Shown here piece after piece: positions 6,138 through 8,187 of a DNA stretch of 8,187 nt. A program made the position numbers and the translations under genes. The stretch lies in the NCBI RefSeq assembly GCF_015058545.1, contig NZ_SVCB01000102.1, positions 1 to 8,187 of the forward strand. The letters run 5' to 3'. The stretch is from Veillonella sp. GTDB taxonomy: Bacteria; Bacillota; Negativicutes; Veillonellales; Veillonellaceae. Each line of letters starts with the position of its first letter. Position 1 is the stretch's first letter. The notes beneath the pieces were generated by a model, which ran no database searches, was not told the origin of the DNA, and saw only the letters and a list, made by a program, of their open reading frames with translations.

Positions 6138-6367
6138 TAGCCGGCCGTGAGGGAACCTGCCCAATCATTTGCTTGGCTCAGCTTAGATTAATAAGATTTT
6201 GTATACGAAAAAATATCCCATATCGCTCTCTGGCTCTATAGAGCAAAGTTCGCGAGACGGGATATTTTTTTCGTATTTATATCATATCGATTCAATACAA
6301 AATGCTTGAGCCAAGCCTCAGAATTTGGGTCAGGGTTCCAATCACAGCCGGCGTATTTATACTTATG
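6126..6367 (+). repeat. Long imperfect palindrome C (about 240 nt) with apical motif identical to A
   Basis: It overlaps the last codons of AKR 2. Outer arms: CATAAGTTTTAATA (6126-6139) with TATTTATACTTATG (6354-6367), imperfect, then GCCGGC (6140-6145) with GCCGGC (6347-6352). GTGA..GGGAACC..CCCAA (6147-6164) pairs imperfectly with 6325-6346. Middle arms: GCTTGGCTCA (6171-6180) with TGAGCCAAGC (6307-6316), perfect, and ATTTTGTAT (6196-6204) with 6295-6303, perfect. Inner arms: 6203-6219 with 6259-6276 (one bulged T). The cap, 6225-6253, is base-for-base identical to 3283-3311. The right-hand tail (CGTATTTA.A.TT then G-rich) also matches that of A. With the motif fragment and promoter downstream it fills the gene-free interval 6138-6503. 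Confidence 0.8.
6203..6276 (+). terminator. Terminator hairpin inside palindrome C
   Basis: The stem ATACGAAAAAATATCCC (6203-6219) pairs with 6259-6276 and contains a seven-T run (6265-6271). The helix continues toward the cap with two mismatches (6220-6226 with 6252-6258). It lies 66 bases after the AKR 2 stop and would end the tetR-akr-akr transcript. Confidence 0.7.
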
Positions 6368-6396
6368 GGGCGGGGGGAGAGAACCTATCTTATCTT

Positions 6397-6426
6397 GGTC
6401 TTCGGCTATATAGAACAAAGTTGACT
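6397..6426 (+). repeat. Degenerate copy of the apical motif (fragment D)
   Basis: TCTTCGGCTATATAGAACAA followed by AGTTGAC keeps the order of the A/C cap (TCTCTG, GCTC, TATA, GAGC, AAAGTTC) with a few substitutions. The mini-hairpin is weakened (GCTA with GAAC) and there is no long flanking stem, so it looks like a decayed or partial element between palindrome C and the permease promoter. Confidence 0.5.
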
Positions 6427-6442
6427 GAAACATGGCTTTTAG

Positions 6443-6471
6443 TTGACTTTTAATTTTTATGTTTCTATAAT
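6443..6471 (+). promoter_or_regulatory. Promoter of the APC permease gene
   Basis: TTGACT (6443-6448), a 17-base spacer and a perfect TATAAT (6466-6471), 32 bases before the start codon. The block AGTTGACT is present at 6441-6448 (containing the -35) and also at 6419-6426, 22 bases apart. Confidence 0.8.
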
Positions 6472-6503
6472 GAGGACAAAGTTTTTAATAGGGAGGACAT
6501 AAA

Positions 6504-7790
6504 ATGAATGATAAAAAGTGGAATTTACAAACAATCGTTCTGTACGGGATTAATGGTGTCATAGGTAGCGGTATTTTTCTCCTACCGGGTTCGGCCTATG
6601 ACCATTTAGGACCGGCCAGTTTGGTGGCTTACTTATTTGTGTTTGTTTTGGTTATGTCTATTGCTCTTTGTTTTGCGGAGTGCGGCAGTTTGTTTGAACA
6701 GTCCGGTGGACCGTATCTTTACGCGAAACAAGCATTTGGGGATTTCTTTGGGTATGAAGTAGGTGTTATGAAATGGATTGTTAGTATAATCGCCTGGGCG
6801 ACTATGGCCGTTGGCTTTTCCACTGCTTTATCAGCACTGATTCCGCAAATTGCTTCTCCTGTATTGCAAAAGACTATAGCTATTGGGATAATTCTTACTT
6901 TAAGCTTGGTTAATCTTTTGGGGATAAACATTATGGCGTATTTAAATAATATTGCTACTGTGGCCAAGTTGATTCCTATGTTAGTATTTGTTTTAGGCGG
7001 TATATGGTATGTAGAGGGTGCTAATTATACTCCGTTTATCCCGTCAGATTTGACAATTAACTCTGTGTCCACAGCTTTTATTATTGTATTTTTTGCTTTT
7101 ACAGGTTTTGAAAACTTAGGTGTAGCTGCAGGGGATATGGAGAATCCAAAGAGGAATGTTCCGTTGGCTTTAATCATATCCATGTCTTTCGTATCGGTAG
7201 TTTATTTTTTCGTTCAGTTTAACTGTGTTGGTATTTTGGGTGCTGATTTAGGCGGAACGAAAACGCCTGTAGCAGATGCTATGGGTCATGTTTGGGGGAG
7301 TAACGGTTTGTTGCTGGTAACGCTGGGGACCTTAATATCTATAGGCGGGTTGAATATTGCCAGTTCCTTTAATACGCCACGATGTGCTCAAGCATTGGCA
7401 GAAGGCAGATTGTTACCTAAATTTATGATGAAAAATAATAAATATAATGTGCCTTATATTTCGGTGCTTATTACAGGGGGATTGGCCATTTTATTAACCT
7501 TGACAGGAAGCTTTGTAGAACTAGCCGCAATTAGTGTTATTAGTCGATTTAGTCAATATATTCCGACTTGTATTGCTGTTCCGGTTTTGAGAAAAAAGAA
7601 TCCCAACCATGCAGGTTATAAAGTGCCGTTTGGGATATTCGTTCCGGTGATTGCCGTCGTAGCTAGTTTATGGCTTTTAGCTAATGCGGATTTGTTTAAA
7701 TTAGCAGCAGGACTTGGCGCTATGATTCTTGTTGCACCTTTGTATATTCTTATGAAGAAATATAGTTCAGTTGAAAATAGTCGGCCGTGA
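6504..7790 (+). CDS. APC-superfamily amino acid permease
   Basis: A 428-residue multi-pass inner-membrane transporter, about 12 predicted hydrophobic segments, usual APC length. TM1 carries the substrate-backbone motif GVIGSGIFLLPG (18-29, GSG-I-F at 21-25). The TM6 region has FFAFTGFENLGVAAGDMENP (196-215), continuing KRNVP, typical of the AdiC/PotE/YfnA-like branch, and a cytoplasmic loop has ALAEGRLLP (297-305). The ribosome site GGGAGG (6491-6496) is seven bases before the ATG, and the gene has its own promoter. It may be monocistronic, though no clear terminator follows. The substrate is not readable: uniport or exchange of a neutral or basic amino acid or its decarboxylated amine are all possible. 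Its last codons (Ser-Arg-Pro-stop) coincide with an 18-base match to the left end of palindrome C. Confidence 0.9.
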   Translation: MNDKKWNLQTIVLYGINGVIGSGIFLLPGSAYDHLGPASLVAYLFVFVLVMSIALCFAECGSLFEQSGGPYLYAKQAFGDFFGYEVGVMKWIVSIIAWATMAVGFSTALSALIPQIASPVLQKTIAIGIILTLSLVNLLGINIMAYLNNIATVAKLIPMLVFVLGGIWYVEGANYTPFIPSDLTINSVSTAFIIVFFAFTGFENLGVAAGDMENPKRNVPLALIISMSFVSVVYFFVQFNCVGILGADLGGTKTPVADAMGHVWGSNGLLLVTLGTLISIGGLNIASSFNTPRCAQALAEGRLLPKFMMKNNKYNVPYISVLITGGLAILLTLTGSFVELAAISVISRFSQYIPTCIAVPVLRKKNPNHAGYKVPFGIFVPVIAVVASLWLLANADLFKLAAGLGAMILVAPLYILMKKYSSVENSRP

Positions 7791-7793
7791 GGG
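7776..7793 (+). repeat. Isolated left-end fragment of the palindrome family at the permease stop codon
   Basis: AATAGTCGGCCGTGAGGG matches AATAGCCGGCCGTGAGGG at 6136-6153 at 17 of 18 positions. In both places the block sits at the end of a coding sequence; here it supplies the last codons and the TGA stop. I find no matching right arm or apical motif in 7794-7975, so it would be a remnant or a solo end. Confidence 0.5.
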
Positions 7794-7830
7794 GAGGGCT
7801 TATAAATGAGATTGAATTATGTAAATAATT

Positions 7831-7853
7831 AATTATGTGAAATAAGCATAATT
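7831..7853. other. AT-rich hairpin between permease and fdhF
   Basis: AATTATG (7831-7837) pairs with CATAATT (7847-7853) around a nine-base loop. It is followed by GAAAAAA rather than T residues, so it is not a convincing + strand terminator. The rest of the 185-base gap 7791-7975 is AT-rich, with no coding sequence and no promoter better than a weak match. Confidence 0.3.
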
Positions 7854-7915
7854 GAAAAAAGGAATTTGCAATCACGATATAGAATTTACTTGTATCAGCA
7901 ACTTTTGTTGATTTG

Positions 7916-7939
7916 TTAGTTTAGATGTATTAGTTTAGA
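7916..7939 (+). promoter_or_regulatory. Direct repeats upstream of fdhF
   Basis: TTAGTTTAGA occurs at 7916-7925 and exactly again at 7930-7939, 14 bases apart, 36 bases before the formate dehydrogenase start. The placement suits a regulator-binding site or promoter region. I see no sigma-54 (GG-N10-GC) element. The role is inferred. Confidence 0.35.
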
Positions 7940-7975
7940 CATATTAGGGAATTCAAGTGAATGTGAGGCTATACT

Positions 7976-8187
7976 ATGCAAACTACGTATGAAAAAGTTG
8001 TTTCGGTTTGTTCGTATTGCGGTTCCGGTTGCCAGATAGAATTTACTGTCGATAAAAAGGCTAACCGCATAATTTCTGCAAAAGGCGCTCCGGGTCGTAC
8101 CAACGAGGGGCGTCTTTGTTTAAAGGGTTTTTACGGTTGGGATTACCTGAATGACCCTCAGCTTTTGACGCGGCGTATTACGAGTCC
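7976..8187 (+). CDS. fdhF: Formate dehydrogenase, molybdenum/tungsten catalytic subunit (FdhF-like), N-terminal part
   Basis: The first 70 codons of a molybdopterin oxidoreductase that oxidises formate to CO2. Cys12, Cys15, Cys19 (VCSYCGSGCQ) and Cys48 (GRLCLKGFYGWDYL) form the N-terminal [4Fe-4S] site. The spacing and the string CLKGFYGWDYLNDPQLLT closely parallel E. coli FdhF (formate dehydrogenase H), including the short leader with no Tat signal, so the enzyme is probably cytoplasmic. The ribosome site TGAGG (7964-7968) is seven bases before the ATG. The active-site position, selenocysteine or cysteine near residue 140 in E. coli, lies beyond the window. Whether it feeds a hydrogenase or another acceptor cannot be judged. 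The moeA and mobB-like genes at the left edge would provide its cofactor. Confidence 0.88.
   Translation, partial: MQTTYEKVVSVCSYCGSGCQIEFTVDKKANRIISAKGAPGRTNEGRLCLKGFYGWDYLNDPQLLTRRITS

Noticed and set aside
3181..6367. Palindromes as a CRISPR array or integron attC sites
   Set aside because: There are only three copies, far apart and in mixed orientation, with no regular spacers. No GTTRRRY/RYYYAAC box pair and no integrase gene is visible.
6236..6433. 65-codon minus-strand open frame across palindrome C and fragment D
   Set aside because: It runs through hairpin arms and the G-rich tail, has no ribosome site and no protein-like pattern.
7861..7896. TTGCAA-type promoter or sigma-54 site before fdhF
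   Set aside because: The best -10 partner matches poorly, and the GG to GC spacing is far shorter than the sigma-54 requirement.

Overview
The window looks like chromosomal DNA from an anaerobic, low-to-mid GC Firmicute. My best guess is the Negativicutes (Veillonella/Dialister/Megasphaera-like). This rests on strong GGAGG-type ribosome sites, AT-rich sigma-70-type promoters, molybdenum-cofactor genes and an E. coli FdhF-like formate dehydrogenase start. The taxonomy is inference. All recognised genes lie on the + strand.

Layout: (1) the C-terminal end of a probable mobB runs to 152, followed closely by a complete moeA-type molybdopterin molybdenumtransferase (206-1498) and an intrinsic terminator. 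(2) A near-consensus promoter (1654-1682) drives a structured leader of about 150 nt (1690-1843) ahead of a dicarboxylate/glutamate:cation symporter (about 1891-3174). (3) A gene-free stretch of about 590 bases (3175-3765) is filled by two large imperfect palindromes. (4) A TetR-type regulator and two tandem aldo/keto reductases (3766-6137) form an apparent operon, with inverted and direct repeats over its promoter. (5) A third large palindrome (6126-6367) and a promoter precede an APC-family amino acid permease (6504-7790). (6) The first 70 codons of a formate dehydrogenase (from 7976) run off the right edge.

MoeA and MobB make the bis-MGD molybdenum cofactor that an FdhF-type enzyme needs, so the two ends of the window belong to one pathway. 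The transporters and the reductase operon between them look like unrelated cargo.

The most unusual content is intergenic. Three long imperfect hairpins (about 210-240 nt) share a conserved apical motif of about 29 nt. The motif is identical in two copies and reverse-complemented and diverged in the third, while the stem sequences differ but still pair. A degenerate copy of the motif and an isolated copy of the element's left end lie near the permease gene. I do not recognise this family. It could be a palindromic non-autonomous repeat (MITE/REP-like) that doubles as a terminator, or a structured RNA. The three-helix leader before the symporter is a second unrecognised RNA candidate.
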